Shown: positions 11,087 to 22,221, counted from the stretch's first letter. The stretch is 64,000 bases of DNA from Oasisia sp. SBJ-2009 (GCA_964017155.1 OZ024857.1:12965284-13029283); one strand, 5' to 3'. Translations and numbers: made by a program. The notes: a model not told the origin generated them from the sequence alone.

Positions 11087-11760
11087 TCATATAGATAAGT
11101 CCATATGAGTAACTAGTGTCCCGAATGCTTTGAGCGTCCAGCGTCTAGCCGGTAAAACAAGAATCTTACTCGACTGAGTAAAGTCAGAGTGAAAAGAATA
11201 ACGACTGTCGCTTATAGCGTCCGATCTACTAAAATCACAAATAGTAATAAACGAGCGGCGAGACGACGCGTGACAGTCGTCAATCACCGCGGGTTGGCGG
11301 GCGAGTGGCCGGGCAGCGGACGATGATCGGCGGCGGGCCAGCGTCCAAAAGCGGCTGGAACGAGGCACGCGGCGGTCGGCACGGGGCGCGACGATCCGCG
11401 AGAGCGCGTTACAGGGCGGGCGCCCGACGACGATCGGCGGCGCTCGTCGGAATACTTTGAAACTGCCGGCGTCGGTTGCGCGGCGTGCGTCGAAACAAAG
11501 GCGGAAAGCGGCAAGGAGGTGCGACTCATTGCTGGCCGGCAACGGTGTGGCTAGCGCCACGGTTGCGGTGTGCAGCGTGCCGTGACGAGGGCGATCAAGC
11601 GGGGAACTTCGCTCTGGCGATGCTTGGTAGCGGACGGTCAGCACCCTCGTCCGGCGTGGCGCGAAGTCACGCCTCCGAGTGAATGCAGTGGCTGGCGTCG
11701 CAGTAGGCATTGCCGGTGGCTCCGTGGCCCGGCGTTCAGGCGGATGGGCTCCGGGAAACT
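11087..11760. other. GC- and CpG-rich island with long open frames
   Basis: This block is far richer in G, C and CpG than everything around it. A 207-codon minus-strand frame (11710-11087) and overlapping plus-strand frames are open, which is expected where stop codons are rare. The minus-strand product is Arg/Ser/Pro/Ala-rich with no motif I recognise. A CpG-rich promoter, a transposon segment or a coding exon are all possible; I cannot choose. Confidence 0.3.
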
Positions 11761-11819
11761 GTTGCCTTTAAATGACTTAATGGTATGATTAGTAGTCGTA
11801 CATTAAATCATTCTAATGT

Positions 11820-12069
11820 TTAGTGAACAGCATGTTTTTTCATGAGGGACGAAACTACGCCCTTTTTTCTCTTCCGTTTCATCCTTCTGCCTTTAATCTC
11901 TTTAAAGTCAGGGGAAGGGGACTCCTCGTCGTTCTCGGTCTGCGCCGAGAGGTCAGTCGAACTGTCGTTGTACGTTACTGGTATGTCCACGTCGAAGTAG
12001 AGGGGCACGTCGATGGTCACTTTCGGAGGGGACTGTTTGGTCGCACGCCGTGGCTTCGGCTGCGGCGCC
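11820..12069 (-). CDS. Possible terminal exon, acidic then basic tail
   Basis: On the minus strand, gcttaacccag (branch-like TTAAC then AG) is followed by an open frame rich in Pro and Lys, then TIDVPLYFDVDIPVTY, an acidic Ser-rich stretch (TENDEESPSP), and a strongly basic end (KGRRMKRKRKKG) before TAA at 11820-11822. The alternating acidic/basic composition resembles a nuclear protein C-terminus. No upstream exon was found and no polyadenylation signal is obvious, so it could also be a retrocopy fragment. Confidence 0.3.
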
Positions 12070-12462
12070 CTGGGTTAAGCATACGACAGCTTGTTTAACA
12101 ACCGAAAACAGCTACGGAGACGTGTTTCCGGGACCAGAGAAACACTGCACTTGTATCAGTCGTTGGTGGTGATTTACAGGTTTAAGAAAATATGTAGGCG
12201 GGTTCATAGTTACCAAAATGCAGTTACATATTTATATGCGTCACGACACGAGAACCAATGGAATATCACATGTGCATAAATAATTGACGTGATGCTACGT
12301 AACATAGATATAAATAGAGACATTTAGATCTATGTACGTAACAAGAGATGTTCGTTCAAACTTTCCCTAGTACAGCGGTAGAAATCTTATCTTGATTTTG
12401 GGAATGACATGCAAAACTCGGCGCCGTTAATATAATTTGTCATAACATTAACATTGTGTTTA

Positions 12463-12512
<50 letters not shown>
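12463..12512. repeat. (TA)n microsatellite
   Basis: About 25 TA units between unique AT-rich sequence. Confidence 0.9.
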
Positions 12513-12514
<2 letters not shown>

Positions 12515-12626
12515 TGTATATAATATTAACTGTTATAATATTAACTGCTAACAGCCTCAACATTTTAAATGATGGCAAGTATTCTTATTAACCACTCAGA
12601 AAGGTCTGCGAAATTAATTGCGAATA

Positions 12627-12628
<2 letters not shown>

Positions 12629-12675
<47 letters not shown>

Positions 12676-12711
12676 AGCGTGCGTGCGTGCGTGCGTGCGT
12701 GCGTGTGTGTG
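12629..12711. repeat. (GT)n/(GCGT)n tract
   Basis: A GT run changes into GCGT repeats with one GAGC interruption and returns to GT. It is almost entirely alternating purine-pyrimidine with GC steps, a classic Z-DNA-forming composition. Apparent open frames here are repeat translations. Confidence 0.9.
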
Positions 12712-12981
12712 GCCATTAGGCCGCCTGAATGTAGTTGTGACAGGTCTTGCAGACAAAACTGCTAAAGCAAATTAATCAGCAAGGCGCCATTATAGTCATC
12801 AATACATTTCAGTCAATACATTTCAGTCACCAATACATCCCACGTGTAATATCACGTGAATCCGTCATATATGTATATATAGTAAGCCGATGACAGGTAG
12901 GTGGCCCAATTCCTTATAAGTGCATTTCAAGGTACGTCACGACACATCCGGATACCAGAGCAGATACACAACAATGATTAC
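12711..12981 (+). repeat. Dispersed repeat family A, copy 1
   Basis: Shares ggccatta.gc.gc.tgaatgtag, cttgcagacaaaactgcta and ggtacgtcacg with copies at 13184, 21639 and 21991. It ends with cagatacacaa...ttacg. Noncoding. Confidence 0.65.
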
Positions 12982-13183
12982 GTCTGGGGGAAATTAGGCC
13001 ACTTTCTGGGAAATTGGACTAGTTTGACCTTTCGTTCGCTTGAGTGAACAGACTGTGTCGGCCATGACTGTTTGTCACGCTTGAGTGAACAGACAGTGTC
13101 GGGCAAGATTGTCTGTTTTGTAACAACATGTTTCCTAAATGGACAGTCTCGTAGTCCGAAAAGTAATTCCTGATATTTTGATA

Positions 13184-13403
13184 CTATTGTTGTTGCTCTT
13201 TGGCTATGGTAAAAATATGGAAAGAGAAATGCAAGCAACTCGGCCATTAAGCGGCGTGAATGTAGGTGTGACCGGGGCGAGTTGTAACACATAAGTTGTA
13301 ACAGACGGCTTGCAGACAAAACTGCTAATGCAAATTAATCAGGAAGGCGATAGTGTATTCATCAATAGATTTGAGCTTGCCACGTATATTATCACGTGAA
13401 TCC

Positions 13404-13456
<53 letters not shown>
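13184..13456 (+). repeat. Dispersed repeat family A, copy 2, ending in (TA)n
   Basis: Contains ggccattaagcggcgtgaat and ggcttgcagacaaaactgct, then atcacgtgaatcc, then runs into a (TA)n array at about 13405-13456. The LTR retrotransposon sits directly in that array. Confidence 0.65.
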
Positions 13457-14486
13457 TGTGACCTGCGGCGCTCCGCGGGTCCCCAAACCAATCAAACACA
13501 ACTAAGGCAAACAGAATAAGAATATAAGATTTATTAACAGCATGGATAAAAGCTAACACGTCCCAGTTAAAACGGTGAATCTGTTACAAGTTTAAAACCA
13601 AACAAAACGATAAATACGGTTTAAAGCCTTATTCAAAACAACAATTTACTTTAACCAAAACGGTGTATAATCCTAACCAAAACAGTGTATAACCCTAACA
13701 CAAACGGCGACTGTTACTCGGAATAGCTGTCAAGAAAGGAAGAACCAATTAATTAAGTAAACATTGGAAACATCGTTATAATACTAAATAACCCAAGTCA
13801 TCGCCTCATTAGCGATGCGAACTAGTGCTGCCACCTGGTGGCCATTTCGGGAACACCAGTCCGCAACGGGGTAGATAATTCACCTACATTACCAATAACA
13901 TTACTAACAATATTTCGCAGGGCAAATTAACTAACTGCATAATGTAATATCTACGCAAATAGTTCTTTATAAAATAACCATACATCAACGAGTTAGGCGC
14001 GGTAAATAAACGATCGCTAGCATAGTGACGCAACTGTCACGACGGCTGTGACTGTGAGGCCGGACTTAATTAGGGCACTCGGATTAAGGCACTCGGATTA
14101 GGCCACACATATTAAATGCAACATATTGTAAAGAACATACTATCAATAAACAGTTGTAATTTTGCGTGAATGATCACAACAGACATAATGATACGCCTAC
14201 ACAAAATACCGCCATAATCATGCATATTTTAAGGTAACATTACGGATAAATACATTTTATGATCGAACAAAGACAAACCGTTAATCTCGCGCGCAAACTG
14301 ACAACAACCGGCTGCGCATCCGTCAATGCGCATCGTTATCTATATCTGGGCCTGCAACGCGCTAGAGGCCGGGGTAAAACAGATAAGGCCGCGGTTAATG
14401 TTAACATGCAATGCTTGGAGTTACACTCAAAATCGCTAGTCAGTGACTGGGCTTAATGCCATACGCATACAAGTCACAGGGTCACA
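13457..14486 (-). repeat. 3' LTR (1030 bp)
   Basis: On the minus strand it starts TGTGACCC and ends GGTCACA. It carries a TTTATAAA box at 13966-13973 and an AATAAA at 13535-13530, the expected polyadenylation signal about 75 bp before its end. A 65-codon open frame inside it has no support as a gene. Confidence 0.95.
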
Positions 14487-14497
14487 CTCTCCCCAAC
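14487..14497 (-). promoter_or_regulatory. Polypurine tract
   Basis: Immediately before the 3' LTR the minus strand reads GTTGGGGAGAG, the primer for plus-strand DNA synthesis in LTR elements. Confidence 0.85.
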
Positions 14498-14547
14498 TTA
14501 TGAGCAGCATAGCTCCGAACCTAAAATGTTCCGCTAGGTTGCTCAAA

Positions 14548-17500
14548 CTATCGCTTGGCTGAGCGCGGCCAGTTGCCAGGGTTCGTGTGCGTTCCCGCTC
14601 GAGTACGGCACGTGCGCCGTAATGTCACAGGACGAACGTCTTCTTCTTCGTTATCGCTCGTGGAGCTGGAGTCGGACACGGGCGAGGCCGAAGATGCTTC
14701 CTCGCTGTCAACCTGGTCTCTCACGGTCCACAGCAGTGGAGCACTCGATGTGTCCGACGTGTCATCGCTTCCCGCAGACGTCACACTCGGTGGACACGGC
14801 AGACGACGACGTCGCGCTGGTTGTGCCGCTGTTGGGGTATTCCCCGGGACGCACAATCGTAGTGCAGCCCGATTCACCGTGCGCTGTTCTCCGAACCCGT
14901 CGGCGGGCTCGACCACATAGACGTCGTTCGTCCCTTGACGCATCACGACACGGTAGGGAGTGGGCTGCCACACATCTTGTATCTTGTTGCGCCCAAGCAC
15001 TCCGTGCTTGCGAAGATACACGCGCTCCCCGGCGGCGAGTGGAAGCTCGCGTGCATGGCGATCATGACGCGTCTTTCGCTGGTCGGCGTGGTTGTTCAGC
15101 TGTGTCGCTGCTTTCGCATACGCGTCATGCAGCCGACGCTGGTGTTGCTGAACCCAACCATCACAGGACGACTCCTCTCCTCCCAGTAGCACGTCGATGG
15201 GTAGCCTGCTATCTCGCCCGAACATCAGATAATGTGGCGAATAACCAGTGCTGCCATGCGGAGTGACGTTGTAGGCGTGCACGACCTCCTTCAGGTGTTC
15301 CGCCCACTTCTTCTTCTTCTCAGCTGGAAGAACCCGCAAGAGGCCGTGCATCGTGCGGTTGAACCTCTCCACCTGACCATTCCCAGCGGGATGGTAAGGA
15401 GTGGTGTGGGACTTCTTGATGCCGTATATGGTACACAGATTGCGAATTACCGACGATTCGAAGTTGCGGCCGAGATCGCTGTGTATCCGCAATGGCACAC
15501 CGAACACGAGGAACCATTCGTTGACAAGAATGCGTGCCACCGTCTCTGCTCGCTGGTTACGTGTCGCCACTGCCACCGTGTATTTTGTGAATACGTCGGT
15601 GATTACAAGAACGTTCTCTCTACCGTCCGATGACGGTTCTAGAACAGTAAAGTCAATCGCCAATACCTCAAGTGGTCGCGTCGCCGATAATCTTCCCATG
15701 GGAGTCTTCGTCTTGACTTGAGGCATCTTAGAGACGGCACATCGTTCACATCTGTGAACCCATCTCTTCACATCTTCACGGAGTCCAACCCAGTAGCATC
15801 GTTCTCTGACCAAGGCCTCGGTGCGCTCAACTCCCTGGTGCCCTGCTTCGTCATGCAGGCCGCGCAGAGTTTTGTCCTTCAAGCAAGATGGCAGAAGTAA
15901 CTGCTCGCGTCGAATGCCGTCTGGGGTGGTTATGTGTCGATACAACACACCATCGTGTTCAACGATCCTCTGTCCCATAGCCAAGAGAGCCAACGTCGCC
16001 TTTGACTCTTCCGATCGCTCCCTCGGGTCTGGGTGTCGTCCCCGATTACGATACCAGATTACACGTTGCAGGACGTCGTCACTCTTCTGCAACTCACGCA
16101 TATCAGCTGGTGATATGGATGGTAACGTTCCGATAGAGTCACCCACGATTGCTGGCGCATGCTCTCGAGCCTCCATGACATTGACGTGTATTTCTGCTGG
16201 CAGCTTTGTCGTTCTGGTCAACTCCTCGAAGCAGCTGTCGACGTCAGACGAGATCATCGCGGCGGGTGTGAGGCGCGATAACGCATCCGCGTTCGCGTTG
16301 TGTTTTGCCGAACGATACTTGATCTCAAAGTTGAACGGGGCCAGCGCCGCAGCCCATCTTTGCTCAACTGCTGGCAACTTCGACGATCTCATCAGATATG
16401 TCAACGGGTTGTTGTCGGTATACAAAATGAACTCGCCACCCAAGAGATAATCGCGAAACTTGTCACATACTGCCCATTTCAAAGCCAAAAGTTCTAGCTT
16501 TTTAGATGAGTAGTTGCTCTTGTTCTTTTCCGATTTGTGTAGGCCACGGCTCGCATACGCTATGATTCTTGTCTTGCCGTCTTGGATCTGACTAAGCACA
16601 GCTCCTAGTCCAAGTTCCGATGCATCCGTTTCCACGATAAACGGTAGGCGGTAGTCGGCAAATCCGAGGACTGGAGCACTCGTCAACTCCAGTTTTATCG
16701 CAGAGAAGGCCTCTTCGCATTTCTCATTCCATCTGCTTGCTAGTTGGAATGAAGCACTCGATCTTCGCTTTCCTTTGATGTCACGACAACACGTGGTGAT
16801 TAACGCGTTCAGTGGGCTCGCGATAGCGGTAAATCGCGACACGTAGCGGCGATAGTAGGAAGCAAACCCCATGAAGGATCGTAGTTGCTTTAGGGTTTCA
16901 GGTCTTGGCCAACGTTCTACAGCTGCGACTTTCTCTGGATCGGTCGCAATCCCTGCAGCCGACACGCGATGTCCGAGGTATTGAACTTCAGACTGAAAGA
17001 ACGCGCATTTCTTCAGTTCCAGTTTCAGTCCGTATTCTCTCAGTCGCGTGAACACTGTGTCCAATCTTTGGAGCTGTTCAGCGATAGTGGAGGAGAAAAC
17101 GAGGACATCATCAAGGTAGCAGAGCAAGATGCTGAACATTTCCTCGCGGAAAGCTGTCTGCATGAGTCGCTGGAAGGTGGCAGGTGCGTTGCACAGTCCG
17201 AATGCCATTCGTCGGTGTTCGTACAGGCCAAATGGCGTGGTGAATGCAGTCTTGTGTTGGTCGTCTGGGTGCATCGGTACCTGGGTGTAGGCCGATTGCA
17301 AATCCAGTGTGCTGAACCACCGGGCACCTGCCAACGCATCCATCGACTCGTCAATCCGTGGCAGTGGATACGCATCCTTCACGGTCTTCGCGTTCAACGC
17401 ACGGAAGTCGCAACACATGCGCAAGGCCCCAGATCGTTTCCTCACGAGCACAACAGCACTGGCAAAGTCACTCTTGCTCTCCACAATTGCACCCGTCCGC

Positions 17501-18516
17501 ACCAATCTCTGAAGATGATCTTTGACTTCATCCATCTGTGTTGGCGGGATCCGTCTGTACGGCATGGTGACGGGGATGTCGTCTGTTGTCCGAATTCGGT
17601 GTTGCACTGCACTGGTGCATCCCAGGTCGTCGTCTGACTTTGCAAATACGACACGGTGTCGGTTAAACAAAGCCCTTACTGCACGTCGCTCATCGTCTGT
17701 GCCGGTGAAATGCGACAGATCGATCAGATTGTCATCTGTTCCACCAGACGATTCCTTCGAGGACGACTGTTGCGGTGCCACACCAACGACAATCTCGTTC
17801 ACGCTCACGTCAACTCGAACTCCACCAGCCGGGAGGACATCCGCTGGCTTTAACACTCCTAATCGCGTTCGCGGTCTCAACCAGTAATCGTCCTCAGTTG
17901 AATTAACAACTGCCACCATGAACGAGTGGTCGCACACGACAGCGTTCGTAGCGAGAAGCGGTCCACATCCGGTGGTGAGTGGCTCAAATGCGGCGGTCTG
18001 TCCCATTCGCCCTCCAACTGCTTGTACGAATACAGTTGACCTGGCAGGCACGCACACAGCTTGTCTGCCTGCCACTCGTGCGAATCGGTATTTGTCTGCA
18101 ACAGTTACCTTTTCCAAACATCTAGCAACTTCCGGGACCTGTGACAACACGTTCATCCCAAGTAACCCAGGAAGTTTATGTCCTGCGTCGCGCACAACAA
18201 GTATGGCTCTGTCGTCGACTGTCACACCTGCGACGCACACCGTAGTCTCGAAGTACCCAACGTATGGGATCTCTAATCCGTCCGCAGCCCGTATGCTTAA
18301 CCAGTTGCGCGCAGAACGTAACAGATGTCCTTGAGGCTGCAATATCGCATGATAGAACGACTCTGTCACAAACGAGACTTGGCTGCCGGTGTCTAACAGA
18401 CAGTCCACTGGCTGTCCAGCCAATGTCACTTTCGCTACGGGAACTCCGCCTACCATCTGGTCGTAGGACGCGGTCGTCATGATGCCCCGTTCCTCCACCC
18501 CTGGGCCATTTCTCAT
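14548..18516 (-). CDS. pol: Pol polyprotein (PR-RT-RH-IN) of the LTR retrotransposon
   Basis: 1322 codons from the first ATG; the frame is open a further nine codons upstream, to the gag overlap. Domains: aspartic protease LLDTGS near residue 42; reverse transcriptase with FSTLDLQSAY and the catalytic YLDD near 467; RNase H with ETDAS near 627 and LYTDNN; integrase with an HHCC zinc finger (about 885-924), the catalytic Asp in AIDF (about 954), HSDLGRNFE (about 1010) and NGQVERFNR (about 1047), then a W.PTPYRVV segment and an acidic Ser-rich tail. All key catalytic residues are present and there are no internal stops. It is in the -1 frame relative to gag and is probably made as a Gag-Pol fusion. 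The ATG at 18514-18516 lies in the loop of the proposed frameshift hairpin, so internal initiation is the alternative. Confidence 0.95.
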   Translation of the reverse strand: MRNGPGVEERGIMTTASYDQMVGGVPVAKVTLAGQPVDCLLDTGSQVSFVTESFYHAILQPQGHLLRSARNWLSIRAADGLEIPYVGYFETTVCVAGVTVDDRAILVVRDAGHKLPGLLGMNVLSQVPEVARCLEKVTVADKYRFARVAGRQAVCVPARSTVFVQAVGGRMGQTAAFEPLTTGCGPLLATNAVVCDHSFMVAVVNSTEDDYWLRPRTRLGVLKPADVLPAGGVRVDVSVNEIVVGVAPQQSSSKESSGGTDDNLIDLSHFTGTDDERRAVRALFNRHRVVFAKSDDDLGCTSAVQHRIRTTDDIPVTMPYRRIPPTQMDEVKDHLQRLVRTGAIVESKSDFASAVVLVRKRSGALRMCCDFRALNAKTVKDAYPLPRIDESMDALAGARWFSTLDLQSAYTQVPMHPDDQHKTAFTTPFGLYEHRRMAFGLCNAPATFQRLMQTAFREEMFSILLCYLDDVLVFSSTIAEQLQRLDTVFTRLREYGLKLELKKCAFFQSEVQYLGHRVSAAGIATDPEKVAAVERWPRPETLKQLRSFMGFASYYRRYVSRFTAIASPLNALITTCCRDIKGKRRSSASFQLASRWNEKCEEAFSAIKLELTSAPVLGFADYRLPFIVETDASELGLGAVLSQIQDGKTRIIAYASRGLHKSEKNKSNYSSKKLELLALKWAVCDKFRDYLLGGEFILYTDNNPLTYLMRSSKLPAVEQRWAAALAPFNFEIKYRSAKHNANADALSRLTPAAMISSDVDSCFEELTRTTKLPAEIHVNVMEAREHAPAIVGDSIGTLPSISPADMRELQKSDDVLQRVIWYRNRGRHPDPRERSEESKATLALLAMGQRIVEHDGVLYRHITTPDGIRREQLLLPSCLKDKTLRGLHDEAGHQGVERTEALVRERCYWVGLREDVKRWVHRCERCAVSKMPQVKTKTPMGRLSATRPLEVLAIDFTVLEPSSDGRENVLVITDVFTKYTVAVATRNQRAETVARILVNEWFLVFGVPLRIHSDLGRNFESSVIRNLCTIYGIKKSHTTPYHPAGNGQVERFNRTMHGLLRVLPAEKKKKWAEHLKEVVHAYNVTPHGSTGYSPHYLMFGRDSRLPIDVLLGGEESSCDGWVQQHQRRLHDAYAKAATQLNNHADQRKTRHDRHARELPLAAGERVYLRKHGVLGRNKIQDVWQPTPYRVVMRQGTNDVYVVEPADGFGEQRTVNRAALRLCVPGNTPTAAQPARRRRLPCPPSVTSAGSDDTSDTSSAPLLWTVRDQVDSEEASSASPVSDSSSTSDNEEEDVRPVTLRRTCRTRAGTHTNPGNWPRSAKR

Positions 18517-18537
18517 GGTGGAGGAAACTAGTTTAAA
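18499..18537 (-). promoter_or_regulatory. -1 ribosomal frameshift signal (gag-pol)
   Basis: The minus strand reads AGT TTA AAC TAG at the end of gag. The heptamer T TTA AAC (18537-18531) is a canonical X XXY YYZ slippery site in the gag frame, directly before the stop. Slipping back one base reads TTT AAA CTA GTT and enters the pol frame exactly. Four bases downstream of the heptamer, TTCCTCCACC can pair with GGTGGAGGAA across a 17-nt loop, a perfect 10-bp stem. The spacer is slightly short compared with typical 5-9 nt. I see no convincing pseudoknot. Confidence 0.8.
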
Positions 18538-19457
18538 CTAGCCATTGGGCAGTGGCGTCTGATGTGTCCCTTCTGGTGGCACTGGTAACACTCCAGGTCG
18601 CCGTACGGTCGACGTGGGGCGGTAGCGGAAGGTCGTTGCGGCGTGGCGGGCACACTTGATGGCGCTCCAGCACACATCGTCAGCATCTCTCTCTGCTGTG
18701 CCAGCACTTGTGTCAGCAGCTTCTTGTTTTCGGCAACTTCGCCCCATAGTTTGGTGAACTCTCGCTGCGTGTCTGTGGGTTCGGCGCGCGCCTCACTCAC
18801 TTGCGCCTTCACCCTGCTTGTGGTCGCACCCTCCACCTCGTCGAACCATCTTAATGCGACTTTCCGTAGAGCCAGCAACCCCACGGCCGCATCTTCCTCG
18901 ATCCGCCTCTTCAGATCCCACCGGAGATGCACATCTCGCACGTTCTCAACGAACTGGTCGCGCAGCATCACGTCGCGTTCCGCTGCGCCCTTTGGTTCCA
19001 GTCGCTGTAAACGATCAGCGAGGTCGATCAAGCCGTGTGAGTACGACGCAATCGGCTCGCCGGGTAACTGCTTCCGGTAGAAGAAGCGACGGAGCAGTTG
19101 GTTGGCAGTTTCCTTATCGCCAAACACATCCTGTAATGCCACCAGAATACTGTCGGCATCCTTTTTCACCGCGCTGGGCCGACAGCGGACCTCCAATCGG
19201 GCAGCGCCATCGAGGTAGCTGAGCAGGAAGTTGGCCGCTGCCTCGCCGGTCAACTTCTGTGCTAGAATGCACGAGCGTGCTTCTTCCGCCCAGTCGGAGA
19301 GCAGCGGATCCTCCGTGCCCGAGAAGCGACGCAGCTTCCTCTCTCGTTGCACCACGAACGTCGGTGCCGCCTGGGCAGCTCGTAACTGTTCCAGTTCTCG
19401 ATGGTCGTCCTGACTCCGCTGTTGCAACGCGTCCAGCTGCTTTTGGAGATCCTCCAT
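18528..19457 (-). CDS. gag: Gag of the LTR retrotransposon
   Basis: 309 codons. The first 40 residues are Gln/Glu-rich and probably coiled-coil. The middle contains capsid-like phrases (FSGTEDPLLSDWAEEARSCI; FFYRKQLPGEPIASYSHGLI), as in retrotransposon Gag proteins. The C-terminus has one CCHC zinc knuckle, CYQCHQKGHIRRHC (CX2CX4HX4C), for RNA packaging. It ends 12 bases before the first pol ATG. It forms the cytoplasmic virus-like particle in this family. Confidence 0.9.
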   Translation of the reverse strand: MEDLQKQLDALQQRSQDDHRELEQLRAAQAAPTFVVQRERKLRRFSGTEDPLLSDWAEEARSCILAQKLTGEAAANFLLSYLDGAARLEVRCRPSAVKKDADSILVALQDVFGDKETANQLLRRFFYRKQLPGEPIASYSHGLIDLADRLQRLEPKGAAERDVMLRDQFVENVRDVHLRWDLKRRIEEDAAVGLLALRKVALRWFDEVEGATTSRVKAQVSEARAEPTDTQREFTKLWGEVAENKKLLTQVLAQQREMLTMCAGAPSSVPATPQRPSATAPRRPYGDLECYQCHQKGHIRRHCPMASLN

Positions 19458-19565
19458 CTTGTTCTTTTCACAGTCGCCGTTAAGTTACACAATAAGAATT
19501 TTGAAAGATAAAGAGAAAAATAGTGAGAGAAGATAGAATTAAAGTTATTTATCTGAATGCCTTAA

Positions 19566-19582
19566 CCCACTTCCGGACACCA
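19566..19582 (-). promoter_or_regulatory. Primer-binding site, tRNA-Leu-like
   Basis: Three bases after the 5' LTR the minus strand reads TGGTGTCCGGAAGTGGG. This is complementary to a tRNA 3' end of the form CCCACTTCCGGACA-CCA, which resembles animal tRNA-Leu. The exact tRNA is inferred. Confidence 0.75.
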
Positions 19583-19585
19583 AAA

Positions 19586-20614
19586 TGTGACCTGCGGCGC
19601 TCCGCGGGTCCCCAAACCAATCAAACACAACTAAGGCAAACAGAATAAGAATATAAGATTTATTAACAGCATGGATAAAAGCTAACACGTCCCAGTTAAA
19701 ACGGTGAATCTGTTACAAGTTTAAAACCAAACAAAACGATAAATACGGTTTAAAGCCTTATTCAAAACAACAATTTACTTTAACCAAAACGGTGTATAAT
19801 CCTAACCAAAACAGTGTATAACCCTAACACAAACGGCGACTGTTACTCGGAATAGCTGTCAAGAAAGGAAGAACCAATTAATTAAGTAAACATTGGAAAC
19901 ATCGTTATAATACTAAATAACCCAAGTCATCGCCTCATTAGCGATGCGAACTAGTGCTGCCACCTGGTGGCCATTTCGGGAACACCAGTCCGCAACGGGG
20001 TAGATAATTCACCTACATTACCAATAACATTACTAACAATATTTCGCAGGGCAAATTAACTAACTGCATAATGTAATATCTACGCAAATAGTTCTTTATA
20101 AAATAACCATACATCAACGAGTTAGGCGCGGTAAATAAACGATCGCTAGCATAGTGACGCAACTGTCACGACGGCTGTGACTGTGAGGCCGGACTTAATT
20201 AGGGCACTCGGATTAAGGCACTCGGATTAGGCCACACATATTAAATGCAACATATTGTAAAGAACATACTATCAATAAACAGTTGTAATTTTGCGTGAAT
20301 GATCACAACAGACATAATGATACGCCTACACAAAATACCGCCATAATCATGCATATTTTAAGGTAACATTACGGATAAATACATTTTATGATCGAACAAA
20401 GACAAACCGTTAATCTCGCGCGCAAACTGACAACAACCGGCTGCGCATCCGTCAATGCGCATCGTTATCTATATCTGGGCCTGCAACGCGCTAGAGGCCG
20501 GGGTAAAACAGATAAGGCCGCGGTTAATGTTAACATGCAATGCTTGGAGTTACACTCAAAATCGCTAGTCAGTGACTGGGCTTAATGCCATACGCATACA
20601 AGTCACAGGGTCAC

Positions 20615-20615
<1 letters not shown>
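19586..20615 (-). repeat. 5' LTR (1030 bp)
   Basis: Line-by-line comparison with 13457-14486 showed no difference at a constant offset of 6129 bp. The TTTATAAA box of this copy, at 20095-20102, would drive element transcription on the minus strand. Confidence 0.95.
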
Positions 20616-21540
<925 letters not shown>

Positions 21541-21638
21541 ATCTGTGTATATAATTTAGGCTATATAAGTAGCTTGTTACTTGAAAATACATACATACAC
21601 ACCCACATGTATATATATATATAATACATACATATAGA

Positions 21639-21968
21639 TTTGTTGCTCAATGGCTATTGTAAAAACGTGGAAAGAGAAATGAAAACAACGAGGCCATTAA
21701 GCGGCGTGACTGGGGCTAGTTGTAACTCGTAAGTTGTAACACAGGGCTTGCAGACAAAACTGCTAATGCAAATTAATCAGCAAAACGACAGTATATTCAT
21801 CAATATATTTTAGCATGCCACGTATAATATCAGGTGAATCCGTCATATATGTATATACAGTAAGCTGATGAAATGTATGTGGCCGAATTATTTATAAATG
21901 AATTTAAAGGTACGTCACGCAAGCCACACACCCGTATACCAGGGCAGATAAATAAAAATAATTACGTA
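21639..21968 (+). repeat. Dispersed repeat family A, copy 3
   Basis: Shares ggaaagagaaatg, ggccattaagcggcgtga, ggcttgcagacaaaactgct and gtcatatatgtatata with copies 1, 2 and 4. It is the longest copy and includes the ggtacgtcacg phrase seen in copy 1. Confidence 0.65.
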
Positions 21969-21990
21969 CGTAATAATAAACTACATTTAG

Positions 21991-22147
21991 GTTTGTTGCT
22001 CTATGGCTGTGGTAAAAAAATGTGGAAAGAGGAATGCAAGCAATGCGGCCATTAAGCGGCGTGAATGTAGGTGTGACCGGGTGAGTTGTAGCACGGAAGT
22101 TGTAACAGAGGGCTTGCAGACAAAATTGCTAATGCAAATTAATCATA

Positions 22148-22180
<33 letters not shown>

Positions 22181-22195
22181 GTAAGCCGATGAAAG
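21991..22195 (+). repeat. Dispersed repeat family A, copy 4 (truncated)
   Basis: Follows copy 3 almost directly and ends at the aattaatcat phrase, where a short (TA)n run begins. Confidence 0.65.
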
Positions 22196-22221
22196 GGCAA
22201 ACACGAAGGAGAATGAAGGGA

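Larger units (their letters stand above)
13457..20615 (-). mobile_element. Intact Ty3/gypsy-type LTR retrotransposon, 7159 bp
   Basis: Transcribed on the minus strand: 5' LTR (20615-19586), primer-binding site, gag (19457-18528), pol (18516-14548), polypurine tract, 3' LTR (14486-13457). Pol domain order is protease, reverse transcriptase, RNase H, integrase, the Ty3/gypsy (Metaviridae) order. Both LTRs begin TG and end CA and are 1030 bp each; I saw no difference between them. There is no env-like frame. The insertion is in a (TA)n array, so the target duplication reads TATA or TATATA and cannot be fixed. Intact frames, identical LTRs and complete cis signals indicate a recent and possibly still active copy. 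Confidence 0.95.

Noticed and set aside
14259..14456. 65-codon open frame, identical at 20388-20585
   Set aside because: It lies inside both LTRs, opposite to element transcription, with no motif; identity only reflects identical LTRs.
18481..18537. An H-type pseudoknot downstream of the frameshift site
   Set aside because: GCCC in the loop could pair with GGGC after the stem, but only about two bases would have to span a 10-bp stem, which is sterically unlikely.
14555..19483. Many plus-strand open frames of 60-222 codons
   Set aside because: Shadows of the gag and pol frames on the minus strand; none has independent motifs.
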